A stretch of DNA of 5,699 nt from Flavobacterium sp. UBA4098 (GCA_002382495.1 DFXW01000025.1:60671-66369); one strand, 5' to 3'. Counted from the stretch's first letter, positions 1-5,699 are shown. Numbers and translations: made by a program. Notes: generated by a model not told the origin, from the letters alone.

Positions 1-1604
1 CCGGAATTAGTATGGAATACGATTTACGATTACTTCCAGCAGACCAAGTGGAAAGTATAGAAATTATGAAAGGCGCCGCGAGTACTTTATACGGATCAGG
101 CGCTGCAACAGGAGTAATCAATATCAAACTAAAAAAATCTGGTAATGCAACAATAGCAGGAAGCGGCTATTTTAATGTGGGTACCAATACCACTGCCACT
201 CATCAAAATCTAAAAGCATCCGATTTTAATCAAGGGTTTTCTATTAATGGAAGAACCACTAAACTAAGTTATTTTGCTGCTTTGAACAGTGCAGAAACTA
301 AAGGGATTTCTCAAATTACGCCACCAAATCCAAATGTCAACTATGAAGAAGATCCTTTTTCACGTTTGAATTATATGGCGAAAGTAGGTTATTCTGTTTC
401 GGATAAAATGACTTTAGATTTTTTCGGGAATTACGATCAAATTAAAAATGATTATGATGGAGGATTTGATAATACTGGAACTAGTGATACCAATTTAAAC
501 AAAACAAGTTCGAAACAATTTCGTTTTGGCTTTTCTCCTAAATTCAAATACAATAAAGGGGAATTCGTTTTAAATTCAAGTTTTAATAAACTCGTTCGTT
601 CTTACGATGAGTTGGATACCTATTCGAATTCGGTTGTTTTTGCACAATACGAATCGAGAAGTGTAAATATAGATGGGTTTAACAAATATGAATTTAGCAA
701 CTCTTTTTATTTGGTTTCGGGTTTACAATACCAGTTTCATGATGCTAATAGTATAACTCCTTATGGGAATATTGCCAAAGAAAGCACCAAATTTAACATG
801 ATTGATCCGTATCTAACTGGAGTGTATACTTCTAAAGTGGGATTTAATTTGAATGCAGGTGTACGATGGAATAGTCATAGTGCGTATGGTAATCAATTAG
901 TCTATAATATCAATCCGTCGTTTGATTTTCAAACGCTTCCATTCAAAATCGTTAGCTCATATAGTACGGCTTTTGTTACCCCAAGTTTGTATCAATTGTA
1001 TTCGCCTTATGGTAATTCTGGCTTGACTCCAGAAAAAAATAGTACTGCTGAGGTAGGTTTTGAGACGCAATTAGCTAATAAAAAAATACGATGGAATGTG
1101 ATTGGCTTCTACAGAGAACAAACCAATTTCATTGGCTTTTATTTCAATCCAACTACCTATGCTTCTAATTATATTAATATTGATGGCTTAAATAGAGCCA
1201 AAGGAATTGAAACAGAAATTCAATTTGCCTTGAATGACAAAGTAAAATGGAATTCCAATTATACGTTTACTCAAGTTGACGAAGTGTTGGATCGATTGAT
1301 CCCAAAACATAAATTCAATACTTCTTTGGATTATAAAGTGGCTGACCGCTTTTTTTGGAATATCAATTACCAATACATTGACGCTAGAAAAGATGCTTTT
1401 TTTGACGGAAATACTTATGCTACTACTCAAGTAAAATTAGGATCCTATCAGCTGCTAAATACTATGGCTCGATACGAGATTAGAAAAAACAAGTTGTCTC
1501 TTTTTGCTTCGGTACAAAATATATTCAATGTTGATTTTGTCGAGAATGTTGGTTATAGTGCTTTGGGACGCAACTTCAAATTGGGTGTAAATTATAATTG
1601 GTAA
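1..1604 (+). CDS. BtuB-like TonB-dependent outer-membrane receptor, 5'-truncated by the window edge
   Basis: This is an outer-membrane TonB-dependent receptor, which imports a large or scarce ligand using energy passed from TonB. The open frame already runs at base 3, before the ATG at 12, and the first residues lie deep in the plug domain, so the true start is upstream. Counting from the ATG at 12, residues 1-40 are the end of the plug, with the typical LLPADQVESIEIMKGAAS and LYGSGAATGVINI segments. The rest is a beta-barrel with alternating aromatic strands. The segment at 317-342 (YSTAFVTPSLYQLY, then LTPEK) and the ending (NIFNVDF, then GYSALGRNFKLG) resemble the BtuB/cobalamin-receptor subfamily. 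The protein ends in Trp530, an aromatic terminal residue as expected for barrel assembly. Its size fits this subfamily rather than the much longer SusC type. The ligand cannot be read from the sequence: cobalamin is possible, but no B12 genes or riboswitch are visible here. Confidence 0.93.
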   Translation, partial: GISMEYDLRLLPADQVESIEIMKGAASTLYGSGAATGVINIKLKKSGNATIAGSGYFNVGTNTTATHQNLKASDFNQGFSINGRTTKLSYFAALNSAETKGISQITPPNPNVNYEEDPFSRLNYMAKVGYSVSDKMTLDFFGNYDQIKNDYDGGFDNTGTSDTNLNKTSSKQFRFGFSPKFKYNKGEFVLNSSFNKLVRSYDELDTYSNSVVFAQYESRSVNIDGFNKYEFSNSFYLVSGLQYQFHDANSITPYGNIAKESTKFNMIDPYLTGVYTSKVGFNLNAGVRWNSHSAYGNQLVYNINPSFDFQTLPFKIVSSYSTAFVTPSLYQLYSPYGNSGLTPEKNSTAEVGFETQLANKKIRWNVIGFYREQTNFIGFYFNPTTYASNYINIDGLNRAKGIETEIQFALNDKVKWNSNYTFTQVDEVLDRLIPKHKFNTSLDYKVADRFFWNINYQYIDARKDAFFDGNTYATTQVKLGSYQLLNTMARYEIRKNKLSLFASVQNIFNVDFVENVGYSALGRNFKLGVNYNW

Positions 1605-1621
1605 AACCAATGTACTTCTAA

Positions 1622-1654
1622 AAAAAAGGCTTTCTTTTAAAGAAAGCCTTTTTT
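1622..1654. terminator. Bidirectional intrinsic terminator between convergent genes
   Basis: A near-perfect inverted repeat (AAAAAAGGCTTTCTTT at 1622-1637 and its complement at 1639-1654) forms a GGCTTTCT/AGAAAGCC stem. It is flanked by an A-run on one side and a T-run on the other, so it can end transcription in both directions. It lies 18 bases after the receptor stop codon and 12 bases beyond the end of the S41 peptidase gene, serving both. Confidence 0.9.
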
Positions 1655-1666
1655 ATGAATAATTAT

Positions 1667-3136
1667 TTAATTGAATGCTTTTTGAAGTCCAGCGGGAGCC
1701 TTTTCTAAATACATTTGATTGCCAAATGGATTCATGGATTTTGAATCTTTAAAAAACTCGAATTGTTTTCCGGTGCTTTGTGTTGTCATTTTACCAGTTC
1801 CAGTAATCTTGGCGATAGCTAATTTTAATAAAGGTTCATTTACATCACCAAGTGTTCCAAAAGTACTGATTGTTTCTTTTAATTCATGTGTTGGGGTTAA
1901 ACCATTGAAGTAATCTCCAAAACCTTCTGAGTTTACAATTTTCAAAACGATCGGTTGCATTGCATATTTGTGTTTTGGATTTTTATTGTTGGGACCCAAA
2001 TCAGGAGAGTCATACAAAGTAACCGAACCTACATTTTTACCAGTAGTAACATCCCCGATCTGAACCACATTTACATGTGGTTTTAAGCCATTGATAATAA
2101 GTTCGCTAGCCGATGCGCTGCTTTTTGTTGTCAAAATATATACTTTGGACATGTTTACACTGTTAATAGGAGTAGACCCAATCTTATCAGTAAAGAAGTT
2201 GCGCAAACCGTTAGGATCTTCTTTTTCGAAATAGGCATTAATTTTTGAGTTCCATTGTTGTTTTGCAAAAACTTTTCCTGTATGCTGTCCTGTAATCATA
2301 CTTGCCAAATAAGTAGCAGTTCTTACAGAACCGCCACTGTTATATCGTAAATCCAAAACTAAATCGGTAATTCCCTGTGTCTTAAAATCCCCAAAAGCAG
2401 TATTTAATTGTAAATCAAAATCAGCATAGAAACCATTGTACATTAAATACCCAATTTTTTTTGTGCCAATTGTAATTACTTTTTTGACTAAAATTGGGTT
2501 TTCGGTTAGTGTAGTTTTTGTTAAAGCAACTGTTTTACCATTTGAACTTATAGTTGTGCCAACATAATCCGCCATATTTAATGTATAATTGTCATTGGTT
2601 CCAAATAATAAACTTTCGTAATTACTTACTGTTAATTGAGTACCATTGACAGCGGTAAAAATGTCTCCACGACGAATATCTTTATTTGCAGCATCCGAAC
2701 CTGGAATAATGTAACGTACATAACCAAATACTTCGGTTGTACTGTTGGGTTTATAACTCAATCCAAAATCAACCCCATTGTTTTTTGAAGTTCCTTGAAG
2801 GGATTGTTCTAGGGTAACGTAATCATCTACCATCCAACTGAATCGGTCAATAGTTGGGCCTACTCTTAATGCATCAAATAACTCTTCAGGAACTTTGTAA
2901 TTAATTAAAAAGGCATCTTTTGCTGTTTGATTTGCAAAACGATTGTCGGCTAGGTTAGGCACATCAGTTTGCCATAAATAGTATTGATTCAATCCTTTCC
3001 AAATAAAGTTCTGCACTTCTAGATTTGCAGTTGGACTGGATGGACTTCCAACAGCGTCATCTTGGTCTTTTTGACAGGCTTGTAAAGTTGAAATTAGTAG
3101 TATTGCAATCGTAAAAATGGAAATATATTTTTTCAT
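1667..3136 (-). CDS. S41-family (C-terminal-processing type) serine peptidase, lipoprotein
   Basis: This is a 489-residue envelope peptidase of family S41. The N-terminus is a lipoprotein signal peptide: MKK, a hydrophobic stretch, then the lipobox LQAC with Cys21 as the lipidated residue. This supports the chosen start. A helical N-terminal region (about 38-110) is followed by a PDZ-like segment (about 120-205, including the RRGDIFTAVNG motif) and the S41 catalytic domain (about 220-420). Visible catalytic features are LDLRYNSGG at 261-269 and SASASE around 340-345. Ser342 is the predicted nucleophile and Lys367 (TTGKNVGS) the predicted general base; their 25-residue spacing matches the known Ser/Lys dyad of Tsp and D1P, so the enzyme looks active. 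The combination of lipid anchor, PDZ and S41 domains is common in Bacteroidota. The substrate is unknown. The gene converges on the receptor gene and diverges from the DUF4252 gene, 138 bases away, so it is probably transcribed alone. Confidence 0.93.
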   Translation of the reverse strand: MKKYISIFTIAILLISTLQACQKDQDDAVGSPSSPTANLEVQNFIWKGLNQYYLWQTDVPNLADNRFANQTAKDAFLINYKVPEELFDALRVGPTIDRFSWMVDDYVTLEQSLQGTSKNNGVDFGLSYKPNSTTEVFGYVRYIIPGSDAANKDIRRGDIFTAVNGTQLTVSNYESLLFGTNDNYTLNMADYVGTTISSNGKTVALTKTTLTENPILVKKVITIGTKKIGYLMYNGFYADFDLQLNTAFGDFKTQGITDLVLDLRYNSGGSVRTATYLASMITGQHTGKVFAKQQWNSKINAYFEKEDPNGLRNFFTDKIGSTPINSVNMSKVYILTTKSSASASELIINGLKPHVNVVQIGDVTTGKNVGSVTLYDSPDLGPNNKNPKHKYAMQPIVLKIVNSEGFGDYFNGLTPTHELKETISTFGTLGDVNEPLLKLAIAKITGTGKMTTQSTGKQFEFFKDSKSMNPFGNQMYLEKAPAGLQKAFN

Positions 3137-3274
3137 AATTCGAGATTAGATTTTGTTTAAAGAAGTAAAAATACAAACTTTATATTATAATTTTATAAAA
3201 TAGTAACGTTCTCTTAGAATGCCATTAATTATTATTTAATACATTTAACACTACAAATACTATTTTAAAATACT

Positions 3275-3796
3275 ATGAGAAATAAATTAATTGCATTATT
3301 ATTTATACTGGTTTCCAATTCATTTTTTGGGCAATCTGTTTTTGATCAATTCGATGGTATTCCTGGCGTTGACGCAGTTATTATCAATAAGAAAATGTTT
3401 GATTTGATGAGTAAAGTTAAGTTAGATACTTCGGATAAAGAAACCCTACAATACATGAGTTTAATTAAGAAAATTGATTATCTCAGAGTATACCGTACTC
3501 AAAACGAACGCATCTCTTTACAGATGCGCTTGACCGCTGAAAAATATGCTAAATCCTCAGGTTTAGAAGAGTTGCTATCCACAATAGAAGGAGGAAAAAG
3601 GGTAAGAATTCTTGGTAAACAAGGCGTGAGCGAAAACCAATTAAAAGAGTTGTTGCTATTTGTTGAGGGAAGTAAGACAGATGATACTGTTTTGATGTCT
3701 ATTACAGGTATTTTTGATTTGAATGAAGTGCCAGCGTTGACAGATAAAATGAAAATACCTGGAAGTGCTGAGTTAAGGAGAGTGGGGAAGAAGTAA
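3275..3796 (+). CDS. DUF4252 domain secreted protein
   Basis: This is a 173-residue exported protein. Residues 1-19 form a signal peptide (MRNK, then a hydrophobic core ending SFFG), with likely cleavage before Gln20, a common flavobacterial arrangement. There is no lipobox Cys. The mature part fits the DUF4252 pattern as I know it: a start of FDQFDGIPGVDAVIINKKMF, a central SLIKKIDYLRVYRT segment, a glycine-lysine turn (GGKRVRI), then KELLLFVEG and the ending VLMSITGIFDLNEVPALTDK. The biochemical function of DUF4252 is unknown. Family members in Bacteroidota are often found near ECF sigma and anti-sigma genes, but none is visible here. The ATG at 3275 gives a complete signal peptide. No Shine-Dalgarno sequence precedes it, which is usual in this phylum; the upstream stretch is A/T-rich with a short palindrome at 3261-3272. 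It is divergent from the S41 peptidase and has its own terminator 27 bases after the stop. Confidence 0.9.
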   Translation: MRNKLIALLFILVSNSFFGQSVFDQFDGIPGVDAVIINKKMFDLMSKVKLDTSDKETLQYMSLIKKIDYLRVYRTQNERISLQMRLTAEKYAKSSGLEELLSTIEGGKRVRILGKQGVSENQLKELLLFVEGSKTDDTVLMSITGIFDLNEVPALTDKMKIPGSAELRRVGKK

Positions 3797-3822
3797 TTAT
3801 TTTGTGTTGAGATTATCCTAAT

Positions 3823-3848
3823 AAAAACACCAAAATTGGTGTTTTTTT
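3823..3848 (+). terminator. Intrinsic terminator of the DUF4252 gene
   Basis: The arms AAAAACACCAA (3823-3833) and TTGGTGTTTTT (3836-3846) form a CACCA/TGGTG stem with a loop of about 4 bases, followed by a run of seven Ts (3842-3848). It starts 27 bases after the stop codon. Confidence 0.88.
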
Positions 3849-3860
3849 ATTTCATATTTT

Positions 3861-3955
3861 GGGATTGACTGCGTTTTTGCCCCACAACTCCGCTTTAAAA
3901 AAAAATCCTGAAAGAATAATTTCAATCAAGCTTGATTATTCTTTTATGGGTTTTT
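3861..3955. repeat. Intergenic hairpin repeat, copy 1 (also a likely terminator for the - strand gene at 3974-4246)
   Basis: This 95-base element is related to the one at 5451-5550. It starts GGGATTGACT (3861-3870), has CTCCGCTTT ending at 3896, and a 26-base core (3915-3940) that differs from copy 2 at one base only (T3926 against G5518). The core region folds with AAAGAATAAT (3911-3920) pairing to ATTATTCTTT (3935-3944). The outer arms AAAAATCC (3901-3908) and GGGTTTTT (3948-3955) also pair. Read on the - strand, the hairpin is followed by nine Ts (3905 down to 3897), so it should terminate the 90-residue membrane protein gene that ends 18 bases away. It also lies 12 bases beyond the DUF4252 terminator. 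Confidence 0.75.
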
Positions 3956-3973
3956 ATGTATTGGGAAGTGGTT

Positions 3974-4246
3974 TTAAAACTGATTTTGAATAAAAAAAAA
4001 GGTGGTCAATATTAAAATAACGACAAAAATGTTTAAAAATGTTTTTCTGAAATTTGTCGTTCTGTTTATTTTATCTTCTTTGTTTAAACTATATAAATGA
4101 AAAATAAGAATTGCAAATATTGACACATAAAAAGTATACAATGTATAAATCTCGAACTTTTCATTATTGTGCGGTTTTAACGAACGGTAGACAACATAAA
4201 TGATAAAGTAGATTAGAGCAATGATTATCTTAGTTTTTTTTGACAT
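3974..4246 (-). CDS. Small membrane protein with three predicted transmembrane helices, unknown function
   Basis: I do not recognise this 90-residue protein. It starts MSKKTK and has three hydrophobic segments at about 6-20, 33-54 and 69-87. The second loop (55-68) is rich in Lys and Arg, so by the positive-inside rule the N-terminus is probably cytoplasmic and the C-terminus periplasmic. There is no signal-peptide cleavage site and no cysteine. It begins 39 bases after the end of the cysteine-rich reading frame (4286-4537) on the same strand, with no strong terminator between, so it is probably co-transcribed with the lipoprotein gene upstream. Small polytopic proteins next to secreted peptides are sometimes immunity proteins, but nothing in the sequence proves that here. 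The frame is open for its full length and composition is like a real membrane protein, though homology is untested. Confidence 0.62.
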   Translation of the reverse strand: MSKKTKIIIALIYFIIYVVYRSLKPHNNEKFEIYTLYTFYVSIFAILIFHLYSLNKEDKINRTTNFRKTFLNIFVVILILTTFFFIQNQF

Positions 4247-4285
4247 AGTATTTTATTTTAAAAATTATAAACTGTTATAAAAAAA

Positions 4286-4537
4286 TTATTTCATTACACA
4301 TTCATAAAGATCTTGTTTTGCGTCATCTTTACAAATATAATGTGTCGTCATACAATACGCAGCTGAAATTAATCCACCAGTTCCTCCAGTAAAACCTGCC
4401 GCTACAATAGCAAATCCTCCACAAAACCCAAAATCGCGATCACATCTTCCAAGTTGTTTATTATATACTCTTATACAATCCGTTGTATTTGTAGGTGGTG
4501 TGACATCATACTTTTGGAAAACATTTGTATAAAATTT
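4286..4537 (-). pseudogene. Cysteine-rich, glycine-rich C-terminal part of the lipoprotein gene, cut off by an in-frame TAA
   Basis: Directly after the TAA at 4538-4540 the same reading frame stays open for 83 more codons, to a TAA at 4286-4288. It has no ATG, GTG or TTG codon until tail residue 63 (ATG at 4351-4349), so it cannot start translation normally by itself. The translation looks like real protein: a linker DVTPPTNTTD, then Cys at tail positions 21, 32, 39, 62, 69 and 80, the motif GRCDRDFGFCGG, a hydrophobic Gly/Ala-rich segment (about 39-61), and a polar end with CKDDAKQDLYEC. Six cysteines could form three disulfides in an exported domain. The simplest reading is that it was once joined to the upstream lipoprotein in one protein of about 238 residues, and a single-base change (for example CAA, AAA or GAA to TAA) split it. 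A sequencing error or genuine readthrough would look the same. Confidence 0.7.
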
Positions 4538-5002
4538 TTAACTAATCAAAGAATTTGAAAATTTAATAAACCAATCATCAAATGACTTGTTAAAAAGTTC
4601 TTTACGTTTCTCAAGATTCAATTTGTACAAATTAGGATTGTCTTGTTTGAAACTTAATTTTGCATTTAATTGATTCTTAAGTAAATTTAAAATTACTTCA
4701 CTATTTTTCATTCCACTATTTTCAAATGTTTTTTTTATTTCATCTTCATTTTTTGAGTTGTATAATGTTGTAATAAAATTTGCATCAAATAAAAGATGGT
4801 CATTTTTTGATAATTCTTGTTGAATAATCAAATTACTTTTTAAAATGTAACTTGAAAATGCTTCAATATTTTTTGAGAGAGTTACTTTCTTTAACGTAGA
4901 TTCAGAACTTACATCTTTATTGTCTGTTGAGCAAGATGGAAAAGCAAATATCAAGATAAATGGTATAAAACTTTGGGTAAAGTTTAATTTAATTTTTTTC
5001 AT
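4538..5002 (-). CDS. Hypothetical lipoprotein, probably truncated by a premature stop
   Basis: This 154-residue protein starts with a lipoprotein signal peptide: MKKIKLN, a hydrophobic stretch, then FPSC with Cys24 as the predicted lipid-modified residue, followed by a polar STDNKD linker. This makes the ATG at 5002 a sound start. The mature part is lysine-, asparagine- and leucine-rich and mainly helical, with segments such as ENSGMKNSEVILNLLKNQL and KRKELFNKSFDDWFIKFSN. I recognise no known domain. Apart from the lipobox it has no cysteine. The stop at 4538-4540 is followed in the same frame by an 83-codon cysteine-rich extension, so this is probably the N-terminal two thirds of a longer gene. 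As it stands, the product would be a lipid-anchored helical stub that may still be made and exported. A 9-bp inverted repeat lies just upstream of the start, and a divergent XRE-type regulator gene lies beyond it. Confidence 0.75.
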   Translation of the reverse strand: MKKIKLNFTQSFIPFILIFAFPSCSTDNKDVSSESTLKKVTLSKNIEAFSSYILKSNLIIQQELSKNDHLLFDANFITTLYNSKNEDEIKKTFENSGMKNSEVILNLLKNQLNAKLSFKQDNPNLYKLNLEKRKELFNKSFDDWFIKFSNSLIS

Positions 5003-5009
5003 GATTTAA

Positions 5010-5038
5010 TAAGATTTGGTTAGGTGTTACAAATCTTA
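5010..5038. promoter_or_regulatory. 9-bp perfect inverted repeat upstream of the lipoprotein gene (possible operator or leader hairpin)
   Basis: TAAGATTTG (5010-5018) and CAAATCTTA (5030-5038) are perfect complements separated by 11 bases. The repeat ends seven bases before the lipoprotein start codon and lies in the intergenic region shared with the divergent XRE-type gene (5003-5191). The spacing suits a dimeric repressor site, but it could equally be an RNA hairpin in the 5' leader. A weaker imperfect palindrome (ATTCTTTAAAGGAAT) is at 5081-5095. I could not identify a convincing flavobacterial promoter (TTG about 19 bases before TAnnTTTG) in this region. Confidence 0.4.
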
Positions 5039-5191
5039 AAAAGTTTTTTTAGACTTCCTAAATATAAGTTGGAATACATTATTCTTTAAAGGAATATGTC
5101 TTTGATTCATAGCTGTTTCATCGCATTTTTCAAAATTTTTTTGTAAAATTGTACGTCCCCTTATAAATACTATATAACTAAAATGTAATCT

Positions 5192-5410
5192 ATGTTAAAA
5201 ATTATTGTACTTGATGCCATCCGTTTGGCAAGATTTAAAAAAAGATTAAAACAGGAAGAAGTAGCTGTAAAGTTGAATGTAACCCAAGGCTATTATTCAA
5301 AAATAGAAAATGGTCAGTCTGAGTTAACACTATCTTTATTAGAGCAATTAGTCGATGTTTTAGAAATTGATTGTATGGATCTAATAAATGAACTAAGGAG
5401 ATTGAGATAA
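5192..5410 (+). CDS. Small XRE/Cro-type helix-turn-helix DNA-binding protein
   Basis: This 72-residue protein is almost entirely one Cro/C1-type helix-turn-helix domain (residues about 7-66). The first HTH helix is KQEEVAVKLNV (20-30), followed by the recognition helix region TQGYYSKIENGQ (31-42), with the S-K-I-E-N-G signature of the XRE family. A further helix (LSLLEQLVDVLEI) completes the fold. There is no effector or catalytic domain, so it should act as a dimeric transcription regulator in the cytoplasm. It is divergent from the lipoprotein gene with 189 bases between, an arrangement typical of a regulator controlling its neighbour and itself; the 9-bp inverted repeat near 5024 is a candidate site. 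Orphan XRE proteins of this size also occur as antitoxins or mobile-element regulators, but no toxin or integrase is seen here. The ATG at 5192 lacks a Shine-Dalgarno sequence. Confidence 0.88.
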   Translation: MLKIIVLDAIRLARFKKRLKQEEVAVKLNVTQGYYSKIENGQSELTLSLLEQLVDVLEIDCMDLINELRRLR

Positions 5411-5450
5411 CCTTATTAAATAATGCATATCTAATTTAGAGTGTATAGGT

Positions 5451-5550
5451 GGGATTGACTACTTCTTTCCCTCAAAGTTCCGCTTTGAAAAACCGAACGC
5501 TTAAAAAATAATTTCAAGCAAGCTTGATTATTTATTAAGCGTTCGGTTTT
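5451..5550. repeat. Intergenic hairpin repeat, copy 2 (also the likely terminator of tRNA-Leu)
   Basis: This 100-base element is related to the one at 3861-3955. It starts with the same GGGATTGACT (5451-5460), has TTCCGCTTT ending at 5486 at exactly the same offset, and the near-identical 26-base core at 5507-5532. Its outer stem is a perfect 16-bp inverted repeat, AAAACCGAACGCTTAA (5489-5504) with its complement at 5535-5550. This differs in sequence from the outer stem of copy 1. On the - strand the hairpin starts five bases after the tRNA-Leu 3' end and is followed by Ts (5492-5488), so it should terminate the tRNA transcript. It also lies downstream of the XRE gene on the + strand. Confidence 0.78.
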
Positions 5551-5555
5551 GTTCG

Positions 5556-5638
5556 TGACCATGGAGGGATTTGAACCCTCACGCCCTTGCGAGCACCACC
5601 CCCTCAAGATGGCGAGTCTACCGTTTCTCCACATGGCC
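5556..5638 (-). tRNA. tRNA-Leu (anticodon GAG)
   Basis: This is a complete 83-base class II tRNA without an encoded CCA end. Reading the - strand from 5638, the acceptor strand GGCCATG pairs with CATGGTC (one G-U pair). It is followed by TG at positions 8-9 and a D-arm containing the usual GGTAGAC. The anticodon stem CCATC/GGTGG encloses the loop TTGAGGG, giving anticodon GAG, which reads CUC and CUU leucine codons. A long variable arm (TGCTC-GCAA-GGGCG) is typical of leucine and serine tRNAs. The T-arm is GAGGG-TTCAAAT-CCCTC, and the discriminator base is A (5556), as expected for leucine. Confidence 0.95.
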
Positions 5639-5640
5639 TT

Positions 5641-5678
5641 AAAAAAGAAAAGGTCATTCGAAAAACGAACAACCTTTT
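5641..5678 (-). terminator. Terminator-like hairpin in the spacer between the two tRNA genes
   Basis: On the - strand, AAAAGGTTGTTCG (5678-5666) pairs with CGAATGACCTTTT (5660-5648) around a five-T loop, and is followed by CTTTTTT (5647-5641). The two central base pairs are U-G and G-U wobbles, which exist only in - strand RNA, so the hairpin is directional. It lies after the 3' end of the upstream tRNA and ends two bases before the tRNA-Leu 5' end. It could be a (partial) terminator or a processing structure. Confidence 0.55.
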
Positions 5679-5679
5679 G

Positions 5680-5699
5680 TGACCCGACTGGGGCTCGAA
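5680..5699 (-). tRNA. 3' end of a second tRNA, cut by the window edge (identity not determinable)
   Basis: The - strand sequence is the 3' end of a tRNA: the T-loop TTCGAGC (5699-5693), the T-stem strand CCCAG (5692-5688), the acceptor strand TCGGGTC (5687-5681) and discriminator A (5680), with no encoded CCA. The predicted 5' acceptor would be GACCCGA. The anticodon lies outside the window. It is on the same strand as tRNA-Leu and 41 bases upstream of it, so the two probably form a tRNA array. Confidence 0.82.

Noticed and set aside
1188..1430. 80-codon open frame on the - strand inside the receptor gene
   Set aside because: It lies wholly inside the well-supported TonB-dependent receptor on the opposite strand and its translation shows no recognisable domain.
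1719..1913. 64-codon open frame on the + strand inside the S41 peptidase gene
   Set aside because: It is antisense to a clearly coding peptidase region, with no recognisable domain or independent gene signals.
3137..3274. Promoters in the region between the S41 and DUF4252 genes
   Set aside because: Partial matches such as TACATTTA at 3240-3247 and AAAGTTTG on the - strand were seen, but without a properly spaced TTG box. In DNA this AT-rich they are not distinguishable from chance.
4349..4351. In-frame ATG as an independent start for the cysteine-rich tail
   Set aside because: It would give only 21 residues and discard four of the six cysteines and the glycine-rich segment. The out-of-frame ATG near 4512 closes after 17 codons.
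4538..4540. Programmed recoding (selenocysteine or frameshift) at the lipoprotein stop
   Set aside because: The stop is TAA, not TGA, and the continuation is in the same frame, so neither selenocysteine insertion nor frameshifting fits. Simple nonsense mutation is the more economical explanation.
5144..5151. TAAAATTG as a promoter -7 box for the XRE gene
   Set aside because: It is one base off the TAnnTTTG consensus and has no TTG about 19 bases upstream. Too weak to annotate.
5431..5634. 67-codon open frame on the - strand
   Set aside because: Its first 20 or so codons are a translation of tRNA-Leu and the rest runs through the terminator hairpin repeat. It is not a protein gene.

Overview
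The window is AT-rich DNA from a member of the Bacteroidota, most likely Flavobacterium or a close flavobacterial relative. The evidence is the combination of a TonB-dependent receptor, a lipidated S41 peptidase, a DUF4252 secreted protein, the lack of Shine-Dalgarno-like sequences before the start codons, and tRNA genes without an encoded CCA end. The genus is an inference from gene content and base composition.

Layout: (1) 1-1604, + strand, is the C-terminal part of a BtuB-like TonB-dependent receptor that begins outside the window. (2) 1622-1654 is a bidirectional terminator shared with the converging gene. (3) 1667-3136, - strand, is an S41-family lipoprotein peptidase with an intact Ser342/Lys367 dyad. 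(4) 3275-3796, + strand and divergent from the peptidase, is a secreted DUF4252 protein followed by its own terminator. (5) 3861-3955 is the first copy of a hairpin-forming intergenic repeat. (6) 3974-5002, - strand, is a small apparent operon: a lipoprotein gene, a cysteine-rich reading frame that continues it in the same frame after a TAA stop, and a three-helix membrane protein. (7) 5192-5410, + strand and divergent from that operon, is a small XRE-type DNA-binding protein. (8) 5451-5550 is the second copy of the hairpin repeat. (9) 5556-5638 is tRNA-Leu(GAG) on the - strand, preceded in its own direction by the 3' end of another tRNA (5680-5699).

The left part (receptor, peptidase, DUF4252) is ordinary flavobacterial cell-envelope content. 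The right part (3800-5550) is more interesting. It has an accessory-looking envelope module with a divergent regulator, an apparent nonsense mutation that separates a lipoprotein from a six-cysteine, glycine-rich C-terminal domain, and two copies of a structured repeat at two convergent gene ends. The repeat copies share a nearly identical core, while their outer stems differ in sequence but remain self-complementary.

No stretch over 300 bases is empty. The longest gap left by conventional ORF calling (4247-4537) is mostly the cysteine-rich continuation frame.
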